A DNA stretch of 64,000 nucleotides from CBDCGJ01 sp965238305. GTDB lineage: Bacteria > Pseudomonadota > Alphaproteobacteria > GCA-2731375. Where the stretch lies: positions 1,426,001-1,490,000 of the forward strand of contig CBDEHK010000001.1 of NCBI GenBank assembly GCA_965238305.1, read 5' to 3'. How positions within the stretch are numbered: the stretch's first letter is position 1; each line of letters begins with the position of its first letter. Position numbers and translations under genes: made by a program. Shown in pieces: positions 17,720 through 26,716 of this stretch. The notes beneath the pieces were generated by a model, which searched no databases, was not told where the DNA came from, and worked only from the letters and a program-made list of their open reading frames with translations.

Positions 17720-18991
17720 TTACTTAGCAAACAATTCGATATCGCCATGGCGCCCGCGGATCTCCCGGGCTGGAAGTTGTTGCCAAGTCTGCCGCATTAT
17801 TTCGTCCAAATTGGCAGCATCTAAGACAGTGGCAGAGGCGATAATTTGTTCTTCAACCTCCTTCGTCGCTTCTTCCAAACGCGCCGCCACATTGACGTTG
17901 TCGCCAAGGACGGTGAATTCAAGGCGGCTCTCGTCGCCGACCGCGCCCATAAAGACCGGACCATAGTGAACGCCGATGCCAATTTGAATAGGCGCTTCCG
18001 GCTCTCGTTTCGCATTCCAATCGACGACCATGCGCTGCAGATCTTCGGCACAAGCCAGGGCATTGCACGCATCGTCGATACGGGCTTCCGGCATGCCGAA
18101 CACGACCAAAGCGCCGTCGCCGATGAATTTATCAACGACGCCGGAATTGTTGTCGGCAGCATTTGTCACCAACTTACGAAAAGTGCTCAGAAATTCGCTC
18201 AACGCCACGGGTGGCATAGTCTCCGCCATTGTCGTGAAGCCGCGAATATCGATGAACAGGATGGCTGCTTGTTGTTGACGCCCGCGCAGCACCTCATCGC
18301 CTGTTGTCGCCAATTGGTCAGCCAGTTGTGGCGGCAAATAACGCGTCAGATTGGCGCGGCGTACCTGTTCCGAGATGGCCCGGCGCAGCAAGCTTCTGGC
18401 ACTGATTGCGACGACGATCAAGACCAGGCTGGTGAATACAATCATCGACAATCTGGCACCATTCGGGGGCGCCAACAACATAAAAGCGAAATCGGCCGGC
18501 ACCACGGTTTCCCTTGGCGGCGCAACACCGTGTATGATCGCTAGACCGGCAATCATCATGGTGATCGCGAAAGCCTGTAACCATGGATTGTGGCGCAAGG
18601 CAACAAACCCCAAGATGATCGGTGCGACCCACATGGGTGGAAAAAGGGTCAGATATCGGGTCGGCAGTCGAAGTAAAAAAACCGCCGCGCAAATCAGTAG
18701 CAACCAGAAAGCAATATCGAAAGCGGTAAAAACCCATGGCATCCAAGGTCGAAAAAATCGTGGTCGCGCCAAAACCAAAGATAGGACCGCGATGATGAAA
18801 AATCCGACAAGGCTGGAAAACATATACGGCAGCGCCGGTGTCAAGGCTTGGCTTACGGCACTCCCCCCGGGCAGGAACCCGATTTCAATTCCAAATCCGA
18901 CACCGCCTGTGATCCCCATGGCCAAACGGGCATAGGCCGTCGTTCGCTCGGCGCGGATTTCGGCTTCTGTCAATAACGCTCGAGTATCCAT
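17720..18991 (-). CDS. membrane-bound class III adenylate/guanylate cyclase
   Basis: A 423-residue protein. Residues about 20-200 contain about six hydrophobic helices; a linker with LTRYLPPQLADQL leads to a cyclase homology domain at about 235-410. Metal-binding aspartates are in LFIDIRGFTTMAET and KFIGDGALVVFGMPE, and the end motif is FTVLGDNVNVAARLEE, so it should be catalytic. The second of four cyclases in this window; the helical N-terminus differs from the PAS-type one at 368. Confidence 0.88.
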   Translation of the reverse strand: MDTRALLTEAEIRAERTTAYARLAMGITGGVGFGIEIGFLPGGSAVSQALTPALPYMFSSLVGFFIIAVLSLVLARPRFFRPWMPWVFTAFDIAFWLLLICAAVFLLRLPTRYLTLFPPMWVAPIILGFVALRHNPWLQAFAITMMIAGLAIIHGVAPPRETVVPADFAFMLLAPPNGARLSMIVFTSLVLIVVAISARSLLRRAISEQVRRANLTRYLPPQLADQLATTGDEVLRGRQQQAAILFIDIRGFTTMAETMPPVALSEFLSTFRKLVTNAADNNSGVVDKFIGDGALVVFGMPEARIDDACNALACAEDLQRMVVDWNAKREPEAPIQIGIGVHYGPVFMGAVGDESRLEFTVLGDNVNVAARLEEATKEVEEQIIASATVLDAANLDEIMRQTWQQLPAREIRGRHGDIELFAK

Positions 18992-19113
18992 GTCCCATTC
19001 TGACCCATCCGTCCGCGACGGGCGAGAAAATTTGCTGATTTGCGATAAATTTGCGTCTTTTTTTTGCGGTTTGCGTCTTTAGAGATGAAGTCCACGAAAA
19101 CAGGAGAACGATT

Positions 19114-19551
19114 ATGCGAGTACAACTTGCCCTAAATGTCGAGAATATTGATGACGCCGTAGCTTATTATCAAAAACTGTTTGGCGTCGCGCCACACAAA
19201 CGGCGTGATGGTTATGCCAATTTTGCCATCGCTGAACCGCCTTTAAAACTGGTTTTGTTTGAAAGCGCGGCGGCATCTGAGCGGCTCAACCATCTCGGCG
19301 TCGAAGTCGAAAGCGAGGATGAAGTCGAGGAAGCCTTGCATCGCCTTGACGAAGCAGGGATCATGGCAACAGTACAGAAAGATACGATCTGCTGCCATGC
19401 TAAACAAGACAAGGTGTGGACGACGGCGCAGGATGGGGTCAGCTGGGAATGGTATCATATCACTGATGATTTGACGGCGCCTGGTGATGATGCCCAGGGC
19501 CAAGTTTGTTGCGCTGGCGAGAGCGGGCAGGAGAATGTGAGCTTCGGCTAA
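19114..19551 (+). CDS. CadI/ArsI-family VOC metalloenzyme
   Basis: A 145-residue VOC protein. RVQLALNVENIDDAVAYYQK, then LFG, YANFAIAEPPLKLVL, LNHLGVEVESEDEVEEAL and D-K-V-W-T-T-A-Q-D-G-V-S-W-E-W-Y match the CadI/ArsI family, and the thiol pair typical of that family is present (DTICCHAKQDKVW). Relatives are cadmium-induced proteins or ArsI, which cleaves the C-As bond of trivalent organoarsenicals. His in LNHLG and Glu in WEWY could be metal ligands; the first-strand His of ArsI is replaced. The ATG at 19114 follows AGGAG. The sigma factor gene begins 12 bp downstream, but no ArsR or efflux gene is nearby. Confidence 0.78.
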   Translation: MRVQLALNVENIDDAVAYYQKLFGVAPHKRRDGYANFAIAEPPLKLVLFESAAASERLNHLGVEVESEDEVEEALHRLDEAGIMATVQKDTICCHAKQDKVWTTAQDGVSWEWYHITDDLTAPGDDAQGQVCCAGESGQENVSFG

Positions 19552-19563
19552 GGACGTCAATTA

Positions 19564-20139
19564 ATGAATGAAGCGACAAACATGAGCGCGCAAGCCTGGG
19601 TCGGTGTGGAAAATCGGCTCAGCGCTTACGTTCGCCACCGGGTCGACCCGCTTTGGGCCGAAGACGTCACCGGTGACATTTTATTGCAGTTGGTCCGCCA
19701 TCAAGACGGATTGGCGACGGCAAAAAATCCAATCGCCTGGATGCATCGGGTCGCCGCCAACGCGGTTACCGATCATTATCGACGACGCGATGTGGAGCGG
19801 CGCGCCCTGGCGGCGGCCGAGCAAGAGACGGGTGCTTTCCATGTTGCAAACGCAACGATGTCGGAGCCAAACAATGTCGGTCGTGAGTTCGCGCGTTGCT
19901 TGGTTCCATTGATCAAAAGCTTACCGGAGAAATATCGTGAGGCGTTATTGTTGACCGAGATAGAGGGGCTTAGCCAGAAGGCCGCCGCCGCGCATCTGGG
20001 GCTTTCGCATTCCGGCATGAAGTCACGGGTTCAAAGAGGTCGGGAGCAACTGAAAAACGCTATCCAACAGTGCTGTGCCGTTCAGTTCGATGCGCGCGGA
20101 CAAGTGCTGACCTATACGTCGCGCAATAAACCTTGTTAA
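19564..20139 (+). CDS. SigZ-like RNA polymerase sigma-70 factor
   Basis: A 191-residue sigma factor of the ECF/SigZ type. Region 2 is seen at HRVDPLWAEDVTGDILLQLV and NPIAWMHRVAANAVTDHYRR; region 4 at LPEKYREALLLTEIEGLSQK followed by the helix-turn-helix GLSHSGMKSRVQRGREQL. The C-terminus has a C-C and a further Cys. SigZ-like sigmas are often next to metal or thiol resistance genes; here it follows the CadI/ArsI-like gene after 12 bp and is probably in one transcript with it. No anti-sigma gene is visible. Confidence 0.85.
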   Translation: MNEATNMSAQAWVGVENRLSAYVRHRVDPLWAEDVTGDILLQLVRHQDGLATAKNPIAWMHRVAANAVTDHYRRRDVERRALAAAEQETGAFHVANATMSEPNNVGREFARCLVPLIKSLPEKYREALLLTEIEGLSQKAAAAHLGLSHSGMKSRVQRGREQLKNAIQQCCAVQFDARGQVLTYTSRNKPC

Positions 20140-20188
20140 GCGCTAGACATTCTCGCCATCAAATGACTGCAAATCACTTCAGTTTGTC

Positions 20189-20290
20189 TTATTCGGGAAA
20201 TTTCGTGCCAATTCGGTATTTTAGCTTCGCCGCCAGCCAAAACGTTACAATGCCGGTGCCAACGATCCAGATAATCTCAATTCCACTCAT
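20189..20290 (-). CDS. small single-helix membrane protein (33 aa)
   Basis: From the ATG complementary to 20288-20290, preceded by TTGGAG at a good distance, a 33-residue peptide reads MSGIEIIWIVGTGIVTFWLA and then a basic tail (AKLKYRIGTKFPE). That is one membrane helix with a positive end, typical of small bacterial membrane proteins. It sits alone between the sigma factor and the sulfotransferase gene. I do not recognise the family. Confidence 0.45.
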   Translation of the reverse strand: MSGIEIIWIVGTGIVTFWLAAKLKYRIGTKFPE

Positions 20291-20361
20291 TATTTTACTC
20301 CAAATCGGCTCAACTTATCAAATTTGAAGCAAGAACTTTGCCAGTTCGTGTAGACCGCACG

Positions 20362-21057
20362 CTATATCGCTAAGTTCAGTATTTGTTCATACCTGCTGCG
20401 GGTACTATCAGGCAACTTGGACCAGATCGCATCCGTCTCTTCATAAACGCCCTTGCTGGCATCGAAGGCGCTGGCGGTGTAGCGCTGATTACGGCTCGGC
20501 GCTTCCAGCATCTGGACTTCGAAGGGTAATTCAAGTTTATCCATCAGGTTCCGCAAGACTTCTTCCGGTTCCGAAACCAGGCGCTCGAAAGAAACAATGA
20601 CCGGGTTAGACGTCTCGTCGGCGACAAGATCGGCAAATACTTCGACACAACGGCGATAGCGATAGCTGGCGACAGCGAGCGATCGGTTTTCACGTTTCAT
20701 CACCGCCGGCATGACCCCGGCGGGATGACGCAGGATGCAGATGTGGCGGATCGGACCATATTCGTCATAGTCGCGAATACTATAGGGCGATTTGGGAATT
20801 TTACTCATAAACAAGGATTTTCGGAAACGGCCAGCCCACATGCCGGGGCCAAATATCGGCTGCCACCTCCGGGTCAACTCGATCTGGTTGGGGACACAAA
20901 GTTTCACCGCTGGAATTTTGCCACCGGTGACACGGGTGAAGGCCATACCCATATCTTCGTCCAGCATCGCGATTTGCGAATGCGCCCCTAGCGCCGACGA
21001 CAATATTGTCGTGCCGCCACGCGCCGCGCCCAAAACAAGAAACTTCGCCTCCGTCAT
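20362..21057 (-). CDS. sulfotransferase-family protein
   Basis: A 231-residue protein. The PAPS 5'-phosphosulfate-binding loop is at the start, KFLVLGAARGGTTILSSALG, and the 3'-phosphate site resembles HICILRHPAGVMPAVMKREN with its Arg and following Ser. Bacterial members sulfate sugars, lipids or natural products; no acceptor can be inferred. I chose the Met directly before T-E-A-K-F over an upstream in-frame start because GGGGAG lies before it. Confidence 0.75.
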   Translation of the reverse strand: MTEAKFLVLGAARGGTTILSSALGAHSQIAMLDEDMGMAFTRVTGGKIPAVKLCVPNQIELTRRWQPIFGPGMWAGRFRKSLFMSKIPKSPYSIRDYDEYGPIRHICILRHPAGVMPAVMKRENRSLAVASYRYRRCVEVFADLVADETSNPVIVSFERLVSEPEEVLRNLMDKLELPFEVQMLEAPSRNQRYTASAFDASKGVYEETDAIWSKLPDSTRSRYEQILNLAI

Positions 21058-21233
21058 TTTAATTATTGCTCCCCTGCTGGTGATAATCATTATAGTTAGC
21101 GCGCGTCACAGTGATTTCACCAAATGTTTATATACCGTGAAGCACTGCATACGTGTAAACAGAATGGTGTGGTCCAATTTGTAGTCGGAAGGAACAGTCC
21201 GCAGATATCAGATATTAAGGTCCCAGCGCTACG

Positions 21234-22022
21234 ATGACAGCCCATAAGGAAAATAAATTGGACCATATCCCGCCTGAAGACGCGCAATCACCAAATAGCT
21301 GGTCGTGGAAGCGGTCGGTGCCATTGGCAGTTTTGGTATTAGGCACGGTCCTATTTTTTGCCATCGGCTGGGACGAATATCTAAGTTTTGCCGCTCTGCA
21401 CGAACATGATGAGATGCTTCGCCAACATGTCGCCAATCATTTGGTTGTCGCCTTGGTTACCTATTTTGTCGTCTATGCCATCTCGATCGCGCTATCTTTG
21501 CCCGGTGGCTTGGTATTGACCGTATTGGGTGGGTATCTATTTGGCACGGCTGTTGCCGGCACCACCGTCATTTTCGCAGCCACCATCGGCGCGACGGCGA
21601 TATTTCTGGCCGCGAAAACGGCGCTGGGGGATTTCTTACGCAACCGGGCCGGACCGGCGATGCAGCGGATGGAAGCAGGGATCAAAAAAGATGCTTTCCA
21701 TTATCTTTTGGTCCTGCGCTTGATCCCGCTTTTCCCTTTTTTCCTGGTCAATTTGGCGCCGGCATTTCTGGGCGTTAGTTTAAGGGTCTATTTTTTCTCG
21801 ACGCTGATCGGCATCATCCCCGGCACCTATATATTTGCCAGCGTCGGCAACGGTTTGGGTGCTGTCCTTGGGACCGGTCAGGAGCCAACGGCAAAACTGC
21901 TGCTGGAACCTGAAATTCTATTACCCTTGATTGGTTTGGCAATACTGGCGATGGTACCGGTGGTTTATCGTCGTTACAAAACCAAGAAAAACACCATTGC
22001 AGAGAAAGATACCCTTGATTGA
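21234..22022 (+). CDS. TVP38/TMEM64 family membrane protein
   Basis: A 262-residue inner-membrane protein of the SNARE-associated/DedA-like superfamily. After a cytoplasmic N-terminus come about six helices with the family core: ALSLPGGLVLTVLGGYLFGT, FLAAKTALGDFLRNRAGPAM, LVLRLIPLFPFFLVNLAPAF and GIIPGTYIFASVG. The F-P-x-F-L-V-N region is the usual re-entrant segment. Its stop overlaps the start of the mercuric-reductase-like gene, and fusions or adjacency of these two families are common in bacteria. Confidence 0.88.
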   Translation: MTAHKENKLDHIPPEDAQSPNSWSWKRSVPLAVLVLGTVLFFAIGWDEYLSFAALHEHDEMLRQHVANHLVVALVTYFVVYAISIALSLPGGLVLTVLGGYLFGTAVAGTTVIFAATIGATAIFLAAKTALGDFLRNRAGPAMQRMEAGIKKDAFHYLLVLRLIPLFPFFLVNLAPAFLGVSLRVYFFSTLIGIIPGTYIFASVGNGLGAVLGTGQEPTAKLLLEPEILLPLIGLAILAMVPVVYRRYKTKKNTIAEKDTLD

Positions 22023-23442
22023 AAAATTCGATATTTGTGTGATCGGTGCAGGTTCAGGCGGACTGACAGTTGCTGCCGGCGCCAGCATGCTGGGCGCTAA
22101 GACGGTGTTGATTGAAAAGGCCGAAATGGGCGGCGATTGTCTGAACTATGGCTGCGTTCCCTCGAAAGCCTTGCTGGCGGCGGCCCATGCCGCGGAAGCT
22201 CAGCGCCAATCTGCCGCCTTCGGCATTGCGGCGGTTGAACCGGTCATCGATTTCTCACAAGTGCGCGCTCACGTGGAAGGTGTGATCGCCGCGATTGCGC
22301 CGCAAGATTCGGTCGAACGATTTACCGGCTTAGGCGTCGATGTGATTAAGGGCGCGGCGCGCTTTCTGGATCGAAAAACCGTCGAAGCCGGCTCCCGGCA
22401 AATTCGCGCGCGCCGTTTTGTGGTTGCCACCGGCTCTTCTCCTTTTGTTCCGCCGATACCAGGTTTGGACAAAGTAGAATTCTTCACCAACGAAAATATC
22501 TTCAAGAATGATCAGAAGCTTGATCATCTTGTTATCATCGGCGGCGGTCCGATCGGTTTGGAACTGGCGCAAGCGCATTGCCGCCTCGGCTGCAAGGTTA
22601 CGGTCATCGAGATGGCGCGATTGCTGCCAAATGACGATGGCGAGGCGGCTGCCGTTGTTGCCAACGCCATGCGGCGCGAGGGCGCGACGCTGTTGGAGCA
22701 TCATAAAGTCGTCGCTGTCCGTCAGGATGAAGATGGCGCGATTGTCGTATCGGCCGAGCAACCAGGTGATGGCGGCTTATTGGACGTCAAAGGCAGCCAT
22801 CTACTCGTCGCGGTTGGCCGTCAGCCGAACGTGGACAGTTTGGATCTGGAGGCAGCAAATATTGAATATTCCGCCCGTGGGATACCGGTCGATAGCCGTC
22901 TACGCACCAACAACAAAAAAATCTTCGCCATTGGGGACGTGACGGGCGGCCTGCAATTCACCCATGTTGCCGGCTATCATGGCGGCATTGTTATTCAAAA
23001 CGCGCTGTTTCGGCTGCCGGCCAAAGCCAAGCATGGGACGGTGCCCTGGGTCACCTATACGGACCCGGAACTTGCCCATGTCGGTTTGACCGATCTTCAG
23101 GCCAAAGAGAAATTTGGCGATATCGAAATATTACGCTGGCCGCTGGCGGAAAACGACCGGGCCCAGGCAGAACGCAAAACTGAGGGGTTCGGTAAAATTA
23201 TTGTCGGCAAAAGAGGCCGAATTCTGGGTGCGACTATTGTCGGCGCGCAGGCCGGCGACTTGATCTTGCCTTGGGTATTGGCAATGAAAACCGGGCAGAA
23301 AATCAGTACGATGGCAGCCGTTATGGCGCCCTATCCTAGTCTCAGTGAAGTCGGTAAACGGGCCGCCGGCAGTTACTTCACACCGCGGTTGTTCAACGAA
23401 AGAACCCGCCGCATCGTTCGATGGCTCGCCAAACTGGGGTGA
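22015..23442 (+). CDS. mercuric reductase-like FAD/NAD(P) disulfide oxidoreductase
   Basis: A 475-residue flavoprotein. The FAD-binding motif DICVIGAGSGGLTVAAG is at the start, the redox disulfide is GGDCLNYGCVPSKALLAAAH, the NAD(P) site is LVIIGGGPIGLELAQAH, and the dimerisation domain ends VMAPYPSLSEVGKRAAGSYF. The N-terminal HMA domain and the C-terminal vicinal Cys pair of true MerA are absent, so Hg(II) reduction is unlikely; it is the dihydrolipoamide-dehydrogenase-like class that accompanies TMEM64. I place the start at TTG 22015, overlapping the TMEM64 stop (translational coupling). An upstream in-frame start at 21931 would run far into TMEM64. Confidence 0.87.
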   Translation: MIEKFDICVIGAGSGGLTVAAGASMLGAKTVLIEKAEMGGDCLNYGCVPSKALLAAAHAAEAQRQSAAFGIAAVEPVIDFSQVRAHVEGVIAAIAPQDSVERFTGLGVDVIKGAARFLDRKTVEAGSRQIRARRFVVATGSSPFVPPIPGLDKVEFFTNENIFKNDQKLDHLVIIGGGPIGLELAQAHCRLGCKVTVIEMARLLPNDDGEAAAVVANAMRREGATLLEHHKVVAVRQDEDGAIVVSAEQPGDGGLLDVKGSHLLVAVGRQPNVDSLDLEAANIEYSARGIPVDSRLRTNNKKIFAIGDVTGGLQFTHVAGYHGGIVIQNALFRLPAKAKHGTVPWVTYTDPELAHVGLTDLQAKEKFGDIEILRWPLAENDRAQAERKTEGFGKIIVGKRGRILGATIVGAQAGDLILPWVLAMKTGQKISTMAAVMAPYPSLSEVGKRAAGSYFTPRLFNERTRRIVRWLAKLG

Positions 23443-23460
23443 TTATATTATCAATTGGGT

Positions 23461-24891
23461 ATGAGCAATACGACCCGGGTCTTGGGATCTTTCATACGTG
23501 GCCTTTCGGCCCGCCTTTTGGTGCTGACCATTGTCTTCGTGATGTTAAGCGAAGTGATGATCTATGTGCCGTCGATTGCCCGGTTTCGCGAATCTTATTT
23601 GAAAGAACGGGTCGCGGCTGCGCATTTGGCCTCGCTGACGCTGAAAGCCGCCACTGATTACAAAGTCAGCAAGGAGCTGACCGAGGAATTACTGGCTGAA
23701 TCTGGTTTGCGCGGCGTCATTGTCAAGCAGCCGGAGCGGCGTACCTTGATGCTGAGCTTGGAAATGCCGGATGAAATTGACGCCAGCTACGATCTGCGCG
23801 GGGCCGGGGCGATGGCGCTGATTATGGATGCCTTCGAAACGCTCAGAGCCGATCGAGACCGGATTATTCGGGTCATTGACGCCAGTTCCGCAGATCGCCC
23901 CGATAGCTTCACAGAAATTATCATGAGTGAAGCCGCTATGCGAACGGCCATGGTCGAGTATTCGATCAATATTCTGCAATTATCGATCGTTATTTCGCTG
24001 CTCACCGCGACGTTGGTATTTCTCTCGCTGCATGTGCTGATGGTGCGGCCGATGCAACGTCTGACCAAAAGTATGATCCGTTTTCGCAAAGCACCTGCTG
24101 ATGATCGCAGTCTTGTTGCGGCCAGTGCCCGACGCGATGAAATTGGTGCGGCGGAGGCGGAACTCAGCCGGATGCAAGGGGAATTGCGTACCGCTTTGCA
24201 ACAACAGGCCCATCTGGCCGCTCTCGGCGCTGCGGTCAGTAAGATCAGCCATGACTTGCGAAATATGCTGGCGACCGCGCAATTGGTTTCGGACCGCTTG
24301 AGCACGAGTGATGATCCGCAAGTCCAGCGATTGGCCCCGCCATTGATCGAATCGATTGATCGTGCCATCGATCTTTGTGCCCGGACCTTGAGTTTTGGCC
24401 GGGCCGAGGAACAAGCACCGGAGCGTAGCGTATTTAACCTTTCCGGCCTGATCGGTGATGTGTCGACCTTTCTGGGCTTGCCCTATGACCGTTCGAACGG
24501 GGTGACGCTTCACAATGATGTCGACGCGGCGGTGGAAATTTCCGCCGATCGGGATCAGTTGTTCCGGGTGCTTTTGAATTTGGCGCGCAACGCCTTGGAA
24601 GCGGCCGGCGCGGAAGGCGATATCTGGATCACCAGTCAGCCAATGCCGCACGGGCAAGCGATCCATGCGCGCGACAATGGGCCGGGCCTGCCGGACAAAG
24701 CCCGCGAACATCTGTTTCAACCATTCACCGGCTCTGCCCGCGCTGGCGGTATCGGCTTAGGACTGGCGATCGCGCAAGAGCTTGTCATCGGTCACGGTGG
24801 CGACTTGAACCTGGTTTCGAGCACCCGCCATGGCACCGAATTCCGGGTCGAAATTCCGGCCCCGGATGCCATCGACGATGGCGAGACCTAA
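23461..24891 (+). CDS. membrane sensor histidine kinase (HAMP, HisKA, ATPase)
   Basis: A 476-residue kinase. One helix near residues 12-40, a periplasmic domain of about 150 residues, and a second helix at about 178-205 lead into a HAMP-like linker (MVRPMQRLTKSMIRFRKA). The phospho-acceptor is AVSKISHDLRNMLATAQLVS, a variant H-D-L-R-N box. The ATPase domain has RVLLNLARNALEAAGAEG and ARDNGPGLPDKARE and GGIGLGLAIAQELVIGHGG. No response regulator is adjacent. It sits in the co-directional run 21234-26696. Confidence 0.88.
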   Translation: MSNTTRVLGSFIRGLSARLLVLTIVFVMLSEVMIYVPSIARFRESYLKERVAAAHLASLTLKAATDYKVSKELTEELLAESGLRGVIVKQPERRTLMLSLEMPDEIDASYDLRGAGAMALIMDAFETLRADRDRIIRVIDASSADRPDSFTEIIMSEAAMRTAMVEYSINILQLSIVISLLTATLVFLSLHVLMVRPMQRLTKSMIRFRKAPADDRSLVAASARRDEIGAAEAELSRMQGELRTALQQQAHLAALGAAVSKISHDLRNMLATAQLVSDRLSTSDDPQVQRLAPPLIESIDRAIDLCARTLSFGRAEEQAPERSVFNLSGLIGDVSTFLGLPYDRSNGVTLHNDVDAAVEISADRDQLFRVLLNLARNALEAAGAEGDIWITSQPMPHGQAIHARDNGPGLPDKAREHLFQPFTGSARAGGIGLGLAIAQELVIGHGGDLNLVSSTRHGTEFRVEIPAPDAIDDGET

Positions 24892-24900
24892 GGAGAAAAG

Positions 24901-25686
24901 ATGGCCGCACCGGCAAAATGGGACCCATCGATTTATCTTAGTTTTGGTGACTTGCGCACCCGACCTGGCCTGGAGCTTATTCAGGCGGTTCCGCTAGCAG
25001 CGCCTGAAACGATTTATGATCTTGGCTGTGGCCCCGGGAATTTAACACCATATTTGGCGGCGCGTTGGCCTGATGCAAAGATAATTGGTGTTGATAGTTC
25101 GCCTGAAATGCTGGCGCGAGCACATGACGCGGCGCCGGACCATGAATTTATCGAAGCCGACATCGCGACCTGGACACCGTCCGCGCCGGCTAATTTGATC
25201 TATAGCAACGCGGCCCTACAATGGCTAGGTGATCATGAGACATTGTTCCCTAAGCTTTTTGCGCAATTGTTGCCGGGTGGCGTGCTGGCCATTCAAATGC
25301 CGCGTAATCATAACTCGCCCTCTCACACATCTATTGTTGAAGCGATCGAAAATGGGGATTGGCGCGAACGATTGCGCCCGTTGTTGCGACACAATCAGGT
25401 GGCGACGCCGACTGCTTATTACAATTTGCTATCGCCGCTTACGGATCGCCTGACGATCTGGGATGTCGATTATCTGCAGGTCATGGAAGGCGATAATCCG
25501 GTGGCCGATTGGACCCGTGGCACCGCCTTGCGCCCGTTCCTAACCGCCCTTACCGATGAAGCGGAACGGCAAACCTTCGAAAGCGATTATCGGGGGCGGA
25601 TTGCGGCGGCTTATCCAAAGGCCAAAGATGGCAAGACCTTGTTCCCGTTTCGACGTATTTTCATTCTGGCGGAACGACCGGCATGA
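24901..25686 (+). CDS. tam: trans-aconitate 2-methyltransferase
   Basis: A 261-residue SAM-dependent methyltransferase that esterifies trans-aconitate, a toxic by-product of the TCA cycle. The N-terminus WDPSIYLSFGDLRTRPGLEL and the SAM motif IYDLGCGPGNLTPYLAARWP with D-S-S-P-E-M-L are those of Tam, as is the later NAALQWLGDHETLFPKLF. Length is the family's usual. The ATG follows AAGGAGAAAAG, 9 bp after the kinase stop, and its own stop overlaps the next start (ATGA). Confidence 0.88.
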   Translation: MAAPAKWDPSIYLSFGDLRTRPGLELIQAVPLAAPETIYDLGCGPGNLTPYLAARWPDAKIIGVDSSPEMLARAHDAAPDHEFIEADIATWTPSAPANLIYSNAALQWLGDHETLFPKLFAQLLPGGVLAIQMPRNHNSPSHTSIVEAIENGDWRERLRPLLRHNQVATPTAYYNLLSPLTDRLTIWDVDYLQVMEGDNPVADWTRGTALRPFLTALTDEAERQTFESDYRGRIAAAYPKAKDGKTLFPFRRIFILAERPA

Positions 25687-26696
25687 CCTTCAATCCTGGC
25701 CCAAGAAACTTAATCACCGACGTCGATGGCGTCAGCGTTGGCAATGCCGAACGCGCAGGCGCCTTCACCGGCACCACGGCAATCTTGTTTGATCATGCCT
25801 CCGTCGCTTCCGCCGATGTCAGGGGTGGCGGGCCGGCAACCCGGGATACGGAATTGTTGAACCCGGAATATAGTGTCGAAACCGTCGACGCCATCGCCCT
25901 TTCCGGCGGTTCCGTCTATGGTCTGACCGCCGCCGACGGCATCATTCGTCACCTGGCCGGGCAGGGGCGCGGTTTTGCGGTCGGTCCCTATCGAGTGCCG
26001 ATTGTGCCCGGCGCCTGTATTTTTGATCTCTTGACTGGTGGCGGCGCCGCGATCATGGCGGAACCGTTCTATCCTGAGTTAGGACGCGCTGCAGCCATGG
26101 CGGCGGCCAAGGACTTTCAATTGGGAAATGTCGGGGCCGGGATTGGCGCCCGCGCCGGTAATCTTAAAGGCGGCCTTGGTAGCGCCTCTGTCGTGACCGA
26201 TAGCGGCCTTCAGGTGGGCGCCCTTGCGGTTGTGAATTGCGTTGGTTCGGTGGTCATGGATGATTTGGGGGCAATGTGGGCCTGGCCCTTCGAGGAGAAG
26301 GGTGAATTCGGCGGCCAGCGGCCCCAGGCGGCGATGCGCGCCGGACGGGATGTCTTTCGCGAAAGCCGGATCGCCGAAGCACAAGAGCCGGAAAACACAA
26401 CTCTTGTATTGGTTGCGACGAATGCTAAGCTAAACAGCGCCTGGGCGAAACGCGTGGCCATGATGGCCCATGATGGCATGGCGCAGGCAATTAGGCCTGT
26501 CCATACCCCCTTCGACGGCGATACAATATTTACTGTGGCGACGGCGGCATGGCAAAATGAAGTGACTGCTGCCGACCTGACGCAGATCGGCATGTTGGCG
26601 GCCGATTGTACGGCCCGGGCAATCGCACGTGGCGTATACGAAGCGGAAGATTTGAATGCGGTTGAAAGTTATCGATCAAGGTACTTAAATACATAG
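25683..26696 (+). CDS. P1 family (DmpA/S58-type) peptidase
   Basis: A 337-residue Ntn-fold enzyme that autocleaves to expose a nucleophile. The family pattern is seen at NLITDVDGVSVGNAE, RGGGPATRDTELLNP, ALSGGSVYGLTAADGI, G-R-A-G-N-L-K-G-G-L-G-S-A-S, the Ser segment expected for the cleavage site, and T-T-L-V-L-V-A-T-N-A. Members are L-aminopeptidase D-amidase/D-esterases or beta-aminopeptidases. It overlaps tam by four bases. The adjacent peptide-binding protein suggests peptide or amide use, but that is contextual only. Confidence 0.87.
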   Translation: MTFNPGPRNLITDVDGVSVGNAERAGAFTGTTAILFDHASVASADVRGGGPATRDTELLNPEYSVETVDAIALSGGSVYGLTAADGIIRHLAGQGRGFAVGPYRVPIVPGACIFDLLTGGGAAIMAEPFYPELGRAAAMAAAKDFQLGNVGAGIGARAGNLKGGLGSASVVTDSGLQVGALAVVNCVGSVVMDDLGAMWAWPFEEKGEFGGQRPQAAMRAGRDVFRESRIAEAQEPENTTLVLVATNAKLNSAWAKRVAMMAHDGMAQAIRPVHTPFDGDTIFTVATAAWQNEVTAADLTQIGMLAADCTARAIARGVYEAEDLNAVESYRSRYLNT

Positions 26697-26716
26697 TCAA
26701 TAGGGAGGGCTAAACT

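Noticed and set aside
21931..22014. An earlier start for the mercuric-reductase-like gene
   Set aside because: It would overlap the last 90 bases of the TMEM64 gene and adds residues unrelated to the flavoprotein; the TTG at 22015 directly precedes the FAD motif.
22015..23442. A functional mercury resistance gene
   Set aside because: The HMA domain and C-terminal Cys pair of MerA are absent and no merR, merT or merP is nearby.
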